64,000 nucleotides of DNA, taken from assembly GCA_964344185.1 (NCBI GenBank), contig CAYFMN010000012.1, forward strand, positions 1 through 64,000, in the 5' to 3' direction. Under the pieces are notes generated by a model. That model did not search any database. It was given only the letters and a program-made list of their open reading frames with translations, and was not told the DNA's origin. How positions within the stretch are numbered: position 1 is the first letter of the stretch; each line of letters starts with the position of its first letter. A program made the position numbers and the translations under genes. Shown one piece after another: positions 52,193 to 60,182 of this stretch. Source of the DNA: JAJDAT01 sp964344185. GTDB lineage: Bacteria; Nitrospinota; Nitrospinia; Nitrospinales; JAJDAT01.

Positions 52193-52630
52193 ATGAAGAC
52201 AGCCGTTTCGAAAAAACTGACTGAAAAAGCGGAAAAGCTTATTAAGGAAAATAACCTGAGCGTTACGGAGCCCAGGAAAAACATACTGGGTTTTTTACTT
52301 AAAAACCACGGACCATTCTCCGTTGAAGAAATTCATAATGGTTTGGGGAATAGGGCTTGCGATCTAGCGACTGTTTACCGGTGTATCGATCAATTCGAAA
52401 ATTCAAATCTTGTGGAAAGGCGTTATTTTGGGGACGAGACGCTCCGATATGAATATAAAGATAGGGACCATCATCACCATCATATTATTTGCCGCATGTG
52501 TAAAAGCGTCGCTGAAATGAAATATTGCTTTGTCTCTGAAATTGAGCAAATGATTCGAGATAAGGGATATTCAGATATCAGTCATTCGCTGGAGTTTTTT
52601 GGAGTTTGCGCTAAATGTAACGCGAAGTAA
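52193..52630 (+). CDS. zur: Fur-family regulator, probable Zur
   Basis: The 145-residue protein has an N-terminal winged helix (residues about 5-85; LSVTEPRKNILGFLLKNHGP, ACDLATVYRCIDQFENSNLV). The dimerisation/metal domain has RDHHHHHIICRMCKSV (His93-97, Cys100-x2-Cys103), His131 and C-terminal Cys139-x2-Cys142. The two CxxC pairs make the structural zinc site of the family. The surrounding genes (COG0523, ZIP, ZnuD-like receptors, zrg-type operon, hisI2/pyrC2) and the recurring palindromes argue for Zur rather than Fur. When zinc-loaded it would repress these operons. It is divergent from the COG0523 operon across a 303-base region with two boxes. Confidence 0.88.
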   Translation: MKTAVSKKLTEKAEKLIKENNLSVTEPRKNILGFLLKNHGPFSVEEIHNGLGNRACDLATVYRCIDQFENSNLVERRYFGDETLRYEYKDRDHHHHHIICRMCKSVAEMKYCFVSEIEQMIRDKGYSDISHSLEFFGVCAKCNAK

Positions 52631-52672
52631 CGTGGTGGAATCAACTTTTGATATGCTTTTCCAATTAATAAA

Positions 52673-52689
52673 TTGCAATTAATTTGTAA
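52673..52689. promoter_or_regulatory. Zur-like operator before small LHxH/CxxC gene 2
   Basis: TTGCAATT-A-ATTTGTAA keeps the box form with two right-arm deviations. It lies 59 bases before the ATG at 52748 and 43 bases after the regulator stop, giving the small gene its own control. Confidence 0.6.
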
Positions 52690-52747
52690 AAACTCTAAGA
52701 TACAAAAAGTTAGCGGTTTTACAAAAAAATTAAACGCTATAACGTCA

Positions 52748-53059
52748 ATGTATTCCCTTATTTTTTCTAAATTTAAAAATCCCAGCGAAAAATGTTTTTT
52801 TTCGTTTCTGCTGATTTTTATTTTTTCCTTCATGACCGGGTTTTCGCCCGTTCTTCATAATCATGAGTTCGATCTAGGCGATCCGCACGAAGATTGTTCT
52901 CCTTGTCAATGGACTCAAATTAATACGGATGTAAACGATTTCTCTTCCGTTGTTTTATCTATTCCGTTTGACCGTTACTACAGATTCAGTTCAAATTTGG
53001 TCAATGTTCCCAAGTTTGCTTGGACTTTCTTTGGTCTCAGCCCGCCTCTATTTTTTTAA
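52748..53059 (+). CDS. Small exported LHxHxxD/CxxC protein, family member 2
   Basis: The protein has 103 residues from the ATG at 52748. The frame is open from 52673, but that start would lie within the Zur-like box. The hydrophobic segment FFSFLLIFIFSFMTGF (about 17-32) is a signal or anchor. VLHNHEFDLGDPHEDCSPCQ provides HxH, His and CxxC ligands, followed by Trp. The C-terminus is GLSPPLFF. It aligns over its whole length with the protein at 41467-41757 (shared LHNHxFD, DCxPCxWxQ, SPPLF). It is downstream of zur and its box, transcribed alone or with zur. Inferred role: zinc capture at the membrane or periplasm. Confidence 0.7.
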   Translation: MYSLIFSKFKNPSEKCFFSFLLIFIFSFMTGFSPVLHNHEFDLGDPHEDCSPCQWTQINTDVNDFSSVVLSIPFDRYYRFSSNLVNVPKFAWTFFGLSPPLFF

Positions 53060-53492
53060 CAGCTCGCAATAACTATTAATGCAAGAAAGCCATTTTGCTA
53101 TTACAACGGCAAAGTTGCGTTTTGTTTGCGTTTTTTAAAGGACGTGGATTTAAGAGTCCTTTTCTAAATTCTTATTTCCCAGCGCTAGATGTGTGCGAGA
53201 AATGCGTTTGATTACCTTTGCCGATGAGCTTTTAGAAAGTTTAGATAAAAAATTTGGCGTATGCACTCCTCCAACGCCAAAAGGAGCCAGGTTAGAGGTT
53301 AGATAATTAATTATATCTTTCAAGCTTTAACCTGGTTCCGTGTCCAAATATTTAGAAAAAATATTTTGAGCGGGGAATGATTAAGTTCGTAATTAATGTG
53401 AAAAGTTAACAGGACGGAAGTAAAAATATTGAATCCTTTAAGCGTTTATGGTATCTAATCAATTGGTTAAATAATTTTTCTTGGATGATTGA
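53060..53492. other. Intergenic region with a long hairpin and a tiny reading frame
   Basis: No certain gene. A 34-codon frame at 53202-53306 (MRLITFADELLESLDKKFGV and onward) has only a weak ribosome site. Its 3' end overlaps an imperfect but extensive stem, 53283-53339 (GGAGCCAGG / CCTGGTTCC, continuing inward with AGATA / TATCT). The hairpin lacks a T run, so it is not a standard terminator. It may be an RNA element in the leader of the genes at 53493 and beyond. Confidence 0.35.
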
Positions 53493-53801
53493 GTGACTTT
53501 TTTAAGCCTTAGTAAATTGACTAAAGAACGTTCCAACTGGACGGTTTTCGCGTTTGCGTTTTGCTTTAGCTTGATTACCCTGTTCGGAAGTCCTTTACAT
53601 CATCATGATTTAGATCCCACACATGTGGACCCGGATTGTATTTCTTGTCACTTGGTTCACTCCAATGTTGGCGTGGAAGCCGACACTGCGGAGCTTTCTC
53701 TTCCCACTCATGGTATCGAATGGATTGCGCTTTACGCTTCCGCTTCGTTTGTCTCTGCCCCATTATCCGCCCCCAGTCGAGCTCCTCCTTTTTTCTGTTG
53801 A
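53493..53801 (+). CDS. Small exported LHxHxxD/CxxC protein, family member 3
   Basis: The protein has 102 residues from a GTG at 53493, a start conserved in the duplicate at 56709. The N-terminal hydrophobic segment VFAFAFCFSLITLFG (about 18-32) is a signal or anchor. PLHHHDLDPTHVDPDCISCH offers HxH, His and CxxCH ligands. The C-terminus is SAPSRAPPFFC, ending in Cys. Motif order matches members 1 and 2, although the middle differs. The ending SRAPP resembles DUF2946 proteins, which also often neighbour metal receptors. It precedes a ZnuD-like receptor gene by 119 bases, probably co-transcribed. Inferred: periplasmic partner that accepts zinc from the receptor. Confidence 0.72.
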   Translation: MTFLSLSKLTKERSNWTVFAFAFCFSLITLFGSPLHHHDLDPTHVDPDCISCHLVHSNVGVEADTAELSLPTHGIEWIALYASASFVSAPLSAPSRAPPFFC

Positions 53802-53868
53802 TTAGTTTTTTCTTTAAACTCATTAATTTTCCTGGCCTTGCTTGAGCTAGGCGCTTATTTGTTTTTTT

Positions 53869-53886
53869 AATACGCTTATTCGTATT
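53869..53886. promoter_or_regulatory. Inverted repeat before the first ZnuD-like receptor
   Basis: AATACG-CTTATT-CGTATT (6-bp arms) lies 35 bases before the receptor ATG at 53921. It is not conserved in front of the second receptor and is unlike the Zur-like boxes, so its importance is doubtful. Confidence 0.25.
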
Positions 53887-53920
53887 TCCCTACGCCGGGA
53901 ACTTGTCAACGGAGTCTACT

Positions 53921-55963
53921 ATGTATCGCTATACTTATATTTTTGCGTTTATATTCTTTTTAAGCGCTCAAACGCCTTCGGTTTTTGCCGAAGATTCAAA
54001 AAAAGAACCCGAAAGCCCCAAACAACGTTTTGTTGTTCATTTAGATCAAATCGTTGTGACCACGCCAATGAAGGATAAAATTTCCAGTTCTGCCAAACCA
54101 GTGAACATCCTTCACGACGAAGAGTTGCGCCTAAAAGCTGGCGGCACTATCGGTGAAACGCTTAAAAATGAATTGGGAATCCACGGCCAATCTTTTGGTC
54201 CAGGCGTTGGACTTCCTGTTATTAGGGGGCAAAGCGGTCCACGGGTTCGTGTATTGAACAATGGCTTGGGAACCAACGACGCTTCCCAACAAAGCCCGGA
54301 CCATGCGTCCAGTTCGATGCCATTGGTTGCGGATAGAGTGGAAATCCTGCGAGGACCCGCCACCTTGTTATACGGTAGTGGCGCTATTGGCGGCGTTGTT
54401 AACATTATCGATAATCGAATTCCAGAAGTGTTGCCTGATAAATTAGCAACCGGATCTTTTGAGCAAAAGTATAACTCCGTTTCTGACGAATATTCTTCAA
54501 TCCTAAAAATCGAAGGCGCAAACGGAAACTTGGCTTACCATTTTGACGGTCTTTACAGGGAAAACAATAATGTCCGAATCGACGGCAACGCAATAGACGA
54601 AGCCAGAGGACAGGTGAGCGAACCCGATTTGGCGGTGACTCAAAACTCCAACGGTTTTATTAACAACAGTTCCGCAGACGCTAAAAGCACCACAGGAGGT
54701 CTTTCTTACATAGGCGATTGGGGATTTTTTGGGGTTTCCGCGAATTATCTGGAAAATGAATATGGCGTTCCGCCAGAAGGCACAGACGACGGAGAGCTAG
54801 CGCGTATCGAACTTGAACAAAGCAAAGTAGACTTTAAGAGCGAATATAGAACCGACAACGGTTTTATTGAAGCGGTTCGCACTAAATTGAGTTTTACGGA
54901 TTACGAACACGTTGAAGCCAAAGAAGCTTTGTTCCGCAACGACACTTTGGAAGCGAGGTTAGAAGCCCCTCACCGGCCTGTTGGCATTTTCGAGGGCGTT
55001 ATGGGTTTTCAATTAATTTCTGGGTATTTTTCCGCTTTGGAACTTGAAGAAAATGAATTCATCGTTCCGATCACCCAAAGCGCCAGCTATGCATTATTTG
55101 CTCAAGAATCGTTCCCCGTTGGACCGACCAAAGCCGAATTTGGTTTTCGCATTGAACATGCGACGGTGGATTCGCGAAATGATGTCGATCCAGATTCCAG
55201 TTACACTCCTATCAGCGTTTCGGCTTCCGATCTATGGCGGGTCAACGACAACAACTCGCTTAATATTGCCATAACTCGCTCGCAAAGAGCGCCGCAGGTG
55301 CAAGAGCTGTTTTTTACCGGATTTCACGAAGCCACTCGGGCTTTTGAACGCGGCAATCCTAACTTAGGCTTGGAAACTTCCTATAATCTAGATTTGGGTT
55401 ACAAGTTCAATTCCAGTTGGGTAAGCGCTCAGGTGGACCTATTTCATAACTGGGTGGACGATTACATTTTTGTGCAACGAACCGGAGCGATAATAGATGA
55501 TGCCCCAGAGATTTTGAATCGTCAAACCGACGCCACATTTTATGGATATGAAGCCAGCCTTATTTTTCCTATAATTGAAAGCAAGCATTTGGTGGACTTA
55601 ACTCTTTTTAGCGACTACACCCGGGCAACTTTGAACAACGCGGGTGACGTTCCTCAAATTCCGCCGTTACGTTGGGGATTTCAAGTGGACCACGCTCTCG
55701 GTAACTGGAATTCCAATCTTCGTTTGACTCGGGCGGAGGAGCAAAACTCTCCTGGCGATAATGAAGCCGATACTCCTAGTTACGTATTGCTCAATGTGAC
55801 CACGCATTATCACATGGATAATATTAAAGGTATGGACGTGTTGGCGTACGCAAAAGGCAATAACTTATTGGATGATGAAATCCGGAACTCAACCTCTTTT
55901 TTACGGAACTTTTCTCCAGAGCCTGGAATAGGCGCGGAAGTTGGCATTCGAGTCAATTACTGA
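53921..55963 (+). CDS. ZnuD-like TonB-dependent outer-membrane receptor, copy 1
   Basis: The 680-residue precursor starts at the ATG at 53921 (GGAG 8 bases upstream; the same start as in copy 2). It has a signal peptide (about 1-23, ending VFAED), a TonB-box-like QIVVTTPMKDK and a plug domain. Plug blocks are GLPVIRGQSGPRVRVLNNGL, QQSPDHASSSMPLVADRVE and ILRGPATLLYGSGAIGGVVN. A beta-barrel runs to the C-terminus GAEVGIRVNY with a terminal aromatic. The plug blocks are those of the ZnuD zinc-receptor branch. It should import zinc or zinc complexes at the cost of TonB energy. Copy 2 at 57139-59181 is very similar, with differences scattered through plug and barrel. Confidence 0.9.
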   Translation: MYRYTYIFAFIFFLSAQTPSVFAEDSKKEPESPKQRFVVHLDQIVVTTPMKDKISSSAKPVNILHDEELRLKAGGTIGETLKNELGIHGQSFGPGVGLPVIRGQSGPRVRVLNNGLGTNDASQQSPDHASSSMPLVADRVEILRGPATLLYGSGAIGGVVNIIDNRIPEVLPDKLATGSFEQKYNSVSDEYSSILKIEGANGNLAYHFDGLYRENNNVRIDGNAIDEARGQVSEPDLAVTQNSNGFINNSSADAKSTTGGLSYIGDWGFFGVSANYLENEYGVPPEGTDDGELARIELEQSKVDFKSEYRTDNGFIEAVRTKLSFTDYEHVEAKEALFRNDTLEARLEAPHRPVGIFEGVMGFQLISGYFSALELEENEFIVPITQSASYALFAQESFPVGPTKAEFGFRIEHATVDSRNDVDPDSSYTPISVSASDLWRVNDNNSLNIAITRSQRAPQVQELFFTGFHEATRAFERGNPNLGLETSYNLDLGYKFNSSWVSAQVDLFHNWVDDYIFVQRTGAIIDDAPEILNRQTDATFYGYEASLIFPIIESKHLVDLTLFSDYTRATLNNAGDVPQIPPLRWGFQVDHALGNWNSNLRLTRAEEQNSPGDNEADTPSYVLLNVTTHYHMDNIKGMDVLAYAKGNNLLDDEIRNSTSFLRNFSPEPGIGAEVGIRVNY

Positions 55964-56017
55964 TTTGTTAAGATTTTCGTATATCTAAAAATTTCGTAAA
56001 TTAAAGAGGAAGTTTAA

Positions 56018-56650
56018 ATGGGCGATTGCGCTTCGGCTTGCGAAGAAAGTTTAGGTCAATTAGCTAAAAGCCATCAATTGGTTCTTGGAGTGGCGTTTAC
56101 TTTAAACCTCGGTATGTTTTTCATGGAAGCCATTTATGGCTGGCTTTCTGAATCCAGAGCCCTTTTCGCCGATTCCCTGGATATGTTAGGCGACGCTATC
56201 CTGTTAGGCAGTTCTCTTTTTGTTGTTCAACGAAGCGAGAAGTGCCGAACCTGGGTTTCGATGATAAAGGGATTGGTAATGGGCGCATTTTCTTTGTTTA
56301 TACTCGCCTCTGTGATTTATAGATTTTTATATCCTGGATTACCGAAGGCGTTCACTATGGGAATTGTTGGCGGTCTGGCATTGGCCGCCAACTTATTCTG
56401 CGCTTTCTTAATATACCGATATAGAAGCGATGATATAAATATGAAATCGGCATGGTTATGTACTCGAAACGACGTTTTGGCTAACCTTGGGATCTTGGTC
56501 GCCGCCTGGGGAGTGGCTTTTACTCATTCCTTTTGGCCCGATTTAGTCGTGGGTAGTTTTATTTCTATTTTGATTTTTAGATCCAGCCTGAATATTATAC
56601 AAGAGGCTTCATTTAAATTAGACGAATTGAAGCCATGTTGTAATGCCTGA
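56018..56650 (+). CDS. CDF-like cation transporter with degenerate metal sites
   Basis: The 210-residue membrane protein has about six membrane segments and N- and C-terminal Cys residues (GDCASACEES; KPCCNA). SRALFADSLDMLGDAILLGS in TM2 and CTRNDVLANLGILVAAWG in TM5 correspond to the CDF metal sites. The usual HxxxD of TM5 is replaced by an N-D...N arrangement and TM2 keeps Asp residues. The cytoplasmic domain of classical CDFs is absent. Short proteins of this kind are common next to zinc or cobalt genes and are usually annotated as cation transporters. It lies between the two receptor copies, 54 bases after copy 1. Direction of transport cannot be read; efflux or sensing is possible. Confidence 0.8.
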   Translation: MGDCASACEESLGQLAKSHQLVLGVAFTLNLGMFFMEAIYGWLSESRALFADSLDMLGDAILLGSSLFVVQRSEKCRTWVSMIKGLVMGAFSLFILASVIYRFLYPGLPKAFTMGIVGGLALAANLFCAFLIYRYRSDDINMKSAWLCTRNDVLANLGILVAAWGVAFTHSFWPDLVVGSFISILIFRSSLNIIQEASFKLDELKPCCNA

Positions 56651-56708
56651 ATTCTTTGTCCGTTTATGGCATCTAAAGACGGATAAAATAAATTTTTTGG
56701 ATGATCGA

Positions 56709-57017
56709 GTGACTTTTTTAAGCCTGAATAAATTGAATAAAAAGCGTTCAAACTGGACTGTTCTTGCGTTGGCAGTTTGTTTTAGTTTGGTCGCTCTGTT
56801 TGGGAGCCCTCTTCATGATCATGATCTGGATCCTACGCAGTTTGATCCGACTTGCGCCCCTTGTCACCTGATTCATTCAAGCATAGGTCTGGAAACGGAT
56901 ACGCCGGACTTTTTTGTTCCTACCAAAGTAACTCAATGGGTTCCGGCAACCGCAACGGTTTCGTTTATCTCTACCCCCTTAACCGCCTCCAGTCGAGCTC
57001 CTCCCACGTTCTGTTGA
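56709..57017 (+). CDS. Small exported LHxHxxD/CxxC protein, family member 4
   Basis: The protein has 102 residues. The GTG at 56709 is preferred over the open frame start at 56643 because the surrounding sequence and length match the duplicate at 53493. The hydrophobic N-terminal segment VLALAVCFSLVALFG is followed by PLHDHDLDPTQFDPTCAPCH (HxH, CxxCH) and the C-terminus TASSRAPPTFC. It is a close paralogue of member 3. It precedes the second ZnuD-like receptor by 121 bases. Retention of a small gene with each receptor copy suggests that they work as a pair. Confidence 0.72.
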   Translation: MTFLSLNKLNKKRSNWTVLALAVCFSLVALFGSPLHDHDLDPTQFDPTCAPCHLIHSSIGLETDTPDFFVPTKVTQWVPATATVSFISTPLTASSRAPPTFC

Positions 57018-57138
57018 CTCAGATTTTTCCCTAAATTCACTAATTTTTCCGGCTCTATAAGGGGTAGACGTTCGTCTAATTTCTTTGACGCGTTTGCGTG
57101 TGTCCGCCTGTGCCCGGAAATTGTCAACGGAGTAAGCT

Positions 57139-59181
57139 ATGTATCGATTTACGTATATTCTTGTGTTTTTATTTTCATTAAGTTTAAATATTTTTCCGGC
57201 TTTTGCCGAAGACCCAAAGAGAGAACCCGAAAGTCCTAAAAAACGTTTTGTTGTTCACATGGATCAAATTGTTGTATCCACGCCCATGAAGGACAAAATT
57301 TCCAGTTCCGCAAAACCTGTCAATATTCTTCACGACGAGGAGTTACGCCTAAAAGCCAGCGGTACTATTGGCGAAACGCTTAAAAATGAATTGGGAGTTC
57401 ATGGTCAGTCTTTTGGTCCAGGGGTTGGACTTCCCGTTATCCGCGGTCAAAGCGGTCCGCGGGTGCGGGTGTTGAGCAATGGCCTTGGCGTCAACGACGC
57501 TTCCCAGGCAAGTCCCGACCACGCTTCGGGATCGGTACCGCTGGTTGCCGAACGGGTAGAGATCCTGCGTGGTCCCGCAACATTGCTATACGGAAGCGGA
57601 GCGATTGGCGGCGTAGTCAACGTTATTGACAACCGGATTCCACAAGAAATGCCCGATAAACTAGTTGGCGGCGCGGTTGAGCAAAAATACAACTCCGTAT
57701 CTGACGAATATACTTCGACCTTTAAATTAGAAGGCGGAGCGGGACGCTTTGCTTATCATTTCGACGGGTTCTACCGGGAAAATAATAATATCCGAATTGA
57801 CGGCGACGCAATCGACGAAGCTAGAGGCCGGGTGAGCGAACCGGATTTAAGCGTGACTCAAAACACCAACGGTTTTATTAACAACACTACCGCAGACGCT
57901 AAAGGCGCCACCGCCGGACTTTCTTTTATAGGCGAATCTGGTTATTTTGGAGTTTCCGGAAATACTTTGGAAAACGAATACGGCATTCCGCCCGAAGGCA
58001 CGGACGATGGTGAATTGGCGCGTATCGACCTTGAACAAAATAAGTTAGACATTAACGGCGAATGGAGAAATAAGGACGGTTTTATTGAAGCGTTTCGTAC
58101 GAAATTTAGCTATACGGACTACGAGCACGCGGAAGGCGATGAAGCTGTATTCTTCAACGACACGTTTGAAGGAAGATTAGAAGCTCCTCACCGACCTATT
58201 GCAGGTTTCGAAGGCGTATTTGGCTTTCAGTTTATTTCCGGAGAGTTTTCCGCCGTGGAAATCGAAGAAAATGAATTCATCGTTCCGATTACTCAAAGTA
58301 ACAGCTATTCGGTATTTGCGCAGGAATCGTTTGGAGTAGGGCCGACAACCGCCGAATTTGGTTTTCGCATAGAACACACCGATGTGGACTCGCGAAACGA
58401 TGTTGACTCTGATTCCAGTTTCACTCCCATCAGCGTTTCCGCTTCGGATCTATGGAAAATTAACGACAACAACTCGTTGAATTTTGCTATCACTCGCTCG
58501 CAAAGAGCCCCGCAGGCACAGGAACTGTTTTTTAACGGTTTTCACGAAGCAACTCGCACTTTTGAGCGAGGAAATCCAAATCTGAAATTAGAAACTTCTT
58601 ACAATATCGATTTGGGTTACAGATTCAATTCCAGTTGGGTGAGCGCCGAAGTGGATCTGTTTCATAACTGGATTAACGATTACATTTTTCTTCAACGAAC
58701 TGGATCCGAGGTAGATGGCAATCCGGAAACTTTAAATCGTCAGATCGACGCCAAGTTTTATGGTTATGAGGCCAGACTGATCTTTCCTTTAATTGAAAGG
58801 GAGTACTTGGTGGATTTGACTGTGTTTAGCGACTTCACCCGTGCAACCTTGGAAAACGCGGGAGACGTTCCACAAATTCCGCCGTTACGTTTTGGATTTC
58901 AACTGGACCACGCTTTGGGTAACTGGAATTCCAATCTTCGCTTGACTAGAGCGGAAGAACAAACCGCCGCTGGCGCGAACGAAGCCGATACTCCGGGTTA
59001 CGTTTTGCTTAATTTCGCCACCCATTATCACATTGAAAATATTAAGGGAGCGGATGTGTTGGCGTATGCAAAAGGCAACAACTTACTGGACGAAGAAATC
59101 CGGAACTCAACCTCCTTTTTAAGAAACTTTTCTCCAGAACCAGGGATAGGAGCAGAAGTCGGCATTCGGATTAATTATTGA
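57139..59181 (+). CDS. ZnuD-like TonB-dependent outer-membrane receptor, copy 2
   Basis: The 680-residue precursor is collinear with copy 1: signal peptide (ending AFAED), QIVVSTPMKDK, plug blocks GLPVIRGQSGPRVRVLSNGL and ILRGPATLLYGSGAIGGVVN, barrel, and terminal GAEVGIRINY. Substitutions lie in probable loops and strands (for example ASQASPDHASGSVPL against ASQQSPDHASSSMPL), so ligand range may differ. Directly upstream is small protein member 4. Retaining both copies could raise dosage or broaden the range of zinc carriers used. No Zur-like box is visible within 150 bases of the start. Confidence 0.9.
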   Translation: MYRFTYILVFLFSLSLNIFPAFAEDPKREPESPKKRFVVHMDQIVVSTPMKDKISSSAKPVNILHDEELRLKASGTIGETLKNELGVHGQSFGPGVGLPVIRGQSGPRVRVLSNGLGVNDASQASPDHASGSVPLVAERVEILRGPATLLYGSGAIGGVVNVIDNRIPQEMPDKLVGGAVEQKYNSVSDEYTSTFKLEGGAGRFAYHFDGFYRENNNIRIDGDAIDEARGRVSEPDLSVTQNTNGFINNTTADAKGATAGLSFIGESGYFGVSGNTLENEYGIPPEGTDDGELARIDLEQNKLDINGEWRNKDGFIEAFRTKFSYTDYEHAEGDEAVFFNDTFEGRLEAPHRPIAGFEGVFGFQFISGEFSAVEIEENEFIVPITQSNSYSVFAQESFGVGPTTAEFGFRIEHTDVDSRNDVDSDSSFTPISVSASDLWKINDNNSLNFAITRSQRAPQAQELFFNGFHEATRTFERGNPNLKLETSYNIDLGYRFNSSWVSAEVDLFHNWINDYIFLQRTGSEVDGNPETLNRQIDAKFYGYEARLIFPLIEREYLVDLTVFSDFTRATLENAGDVPQIPPLRFGFQLDHALGNWNSNLRLTRAEEQTAAGANEADTPGYVLLNFATHYHIENIKGADVLAYAKGNNLLDEEIRNSTSFLRNFSPEPGIGAEVGIRINY

Positions 59182-59312
59182 TCTACGACGATTGCTTTAA
59201 TACTTCTGATATTTGAAATCAAAGACTGAAGTTCCGGCGTGATGGAGATTTGTGGAAAAGGCATATTCAAATGGTAGCGAATAATCGCTAAACTTCTATA
59301 ATATACAGAAGA

Positions 59313-59341
59313 AAGCCTGTGCCTTATACAGGCACAGGCTT
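59313..59341. terminator. Probable bidirectional terminator between receptor and HSP20 genes
   Basis: A perfect 12-bp stem AAGCCTGTGCCT / AGGCACAGGCTT with loop TATAC lies between the convergent genes ending at 59181 and 59375. T-rich sequence follows on the minus-strand side (TTTCTTC) but not on the plus side. Confidence 0.65.
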
Positions 59342-59374
59342 AGTAGGCAAGGGCTAAGGAGGTTTGACGAGGTT

Positions 59375-59809
59375 TTACGTTCCTGGGGTAATCGTAATTT
59401 TTCTAGGTTGCGCTTTTTCCTTTTTTGGCAACGTTACGAATAGCATTCCATTTTCAATTTTCGCGGATATTTTTTCTTGATCCACGACTTCTCCCAGTCG
59501 AAAGCTTCTTTCAAAACCGGTCCGCTCAAATTCCCAAATTTTATATTCTGGCGGCGCTTCTTTGGCGTTCCGGGTTACCGTTCCTTTGACGACCAACTGG
59601 TCGTTTAGAACTTCAAGGCTGATGTCTTCGTCTTTAAAACCTGGGACTTCCATTTCCATAACGAATTCATTTTCTTGTTCCCATGCGTTTACTCTTGGAG
59701 CGTAATGCGATGGTCTTGCCGGTCGTTGTGGTAAGGAGTGTTCCATCCATTCTTTAATTTCATCGACGACATTATAAGGATTTTGTGGGCGGTAAGCGAT
59801 CAGGTTCAT
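59375..59809 (-). CDS. HSP20-family small heat-shock protein 1
   Basis: The protein has 144 residues from the ATG at 59809, which has AAGGAGGAATCGTT directly upstream (the longer frame to 59833 begins inside this ribosome site). An alpha-crystallin domain (about 40-140) shows RVNAWEQENEFVMEMEVPGF, DISLEVLNDQLVVKGTVTRN, FERSFRLGEVVDQEKISAKI and ENGMLFVTLPKKE. It is an ATP-independent holdase chaperone forming oligomers. Its leader carries a sequence element shared with the gene at 61284. It is divergent from a second HSP20 gene, 391 bases away. Confidence 0.93.
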   Translation of the reverse strand: MNLIAYRPQNPYNVVDEIKEWMEHSLPQRPARPSHYAPRVNAWEQENEFVMEMEVPGFKDEDISLEVLNDQLVVKGTVTRNAKEAPPEYKIWEFERTGFERSFRLGEVVDQEKISAKIENGMLFVTLPKKEKAQPRKITITPGT

Positions 59810-59885
59810 AACGATTCCTCCTTTTCCATTCATTTGTTTTTACTAATACCGAGCGTTTTATAGCTCGGTTAAATTGGTTAATTTT

Positions 59886-59955
59886 AAGAGGACCTCTAAT
59901 AATTGATATTTTTACCGGTTTGCTATCGCCTAGCCCTTGACTTTAAGGGCTAGGC
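59886..59955 (-). promoter_or_regulatory. Shared leader element, copy A, with adjoining hairpin
   Basis: Read toward the HSP20 gene (minus strand), 59938-59886 contains GCTAGGCGATAGCAAACC, GGTAAAA and further on AGAGGTCCTCT. The same string with one change (GCTAGGCGATAGCAAGCC, GGTAAAA, GGAGGTCCCCT) occurs at 61167-61206 in the leader of another gene in the same relative orientation. A perfect 11-bp hairpin GCCTAGCCCTT / AAGGGCTAGGC (59928-59955) overlaps it. Confidence 0.55.
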
Positions 59956-60182
59956 TCATGGCAAATCTGAATTTTTAGAGGTTTCCTTAATTTCCTAAAA
60001 AAATTTTTTATCTCGCTTAGCGATCAAATAAAACCGTAAAAACTATGTGTAAAGTTGCGAAGGATTAAAAAAAATTTTTTGAAAACTTGACAGTAAAAAA
60101 AATAGATTTTATTGATTCAGCAATTAAGGGTTTTAGCCCTTTTAAAACCGCATTAGCGGAATTTTCCATCATAAGTTTTTTA

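Larger units (their letters stand above)
53447..59181 (+). repeat. Tandem duplication: small LHxH/CxxC gene plus ZnuD-like receptor
   Basis: The segments 53447-55963 and about 56660-59181 are homologous: the TTTATGGTATCTAA-like upstream flank, TTGGATGAT-GAGTGACTTTTTTA around the GTG start, the small gene, GTCAACGGAGT before the receptor ATG, and the receptor itself (680 residues in both). The cation transporter gene (56018-56650) lies between the copies and is not duplicated. Confidence 0.85.

Noticed and set aside
52673..52747. Longer N-terminus for small protein member 2 starting at TTG 52673
   Set aside because: That start lies in the Zur-like palindrome and its 25 extra residues have no counterpart in the paralogue; ATG 52748 fits better.
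53869..53886. AATACG inverted repeat as a zinc operator
   Set aside because: Unlike the other boxes and not kept in front of the duplicated receptor.
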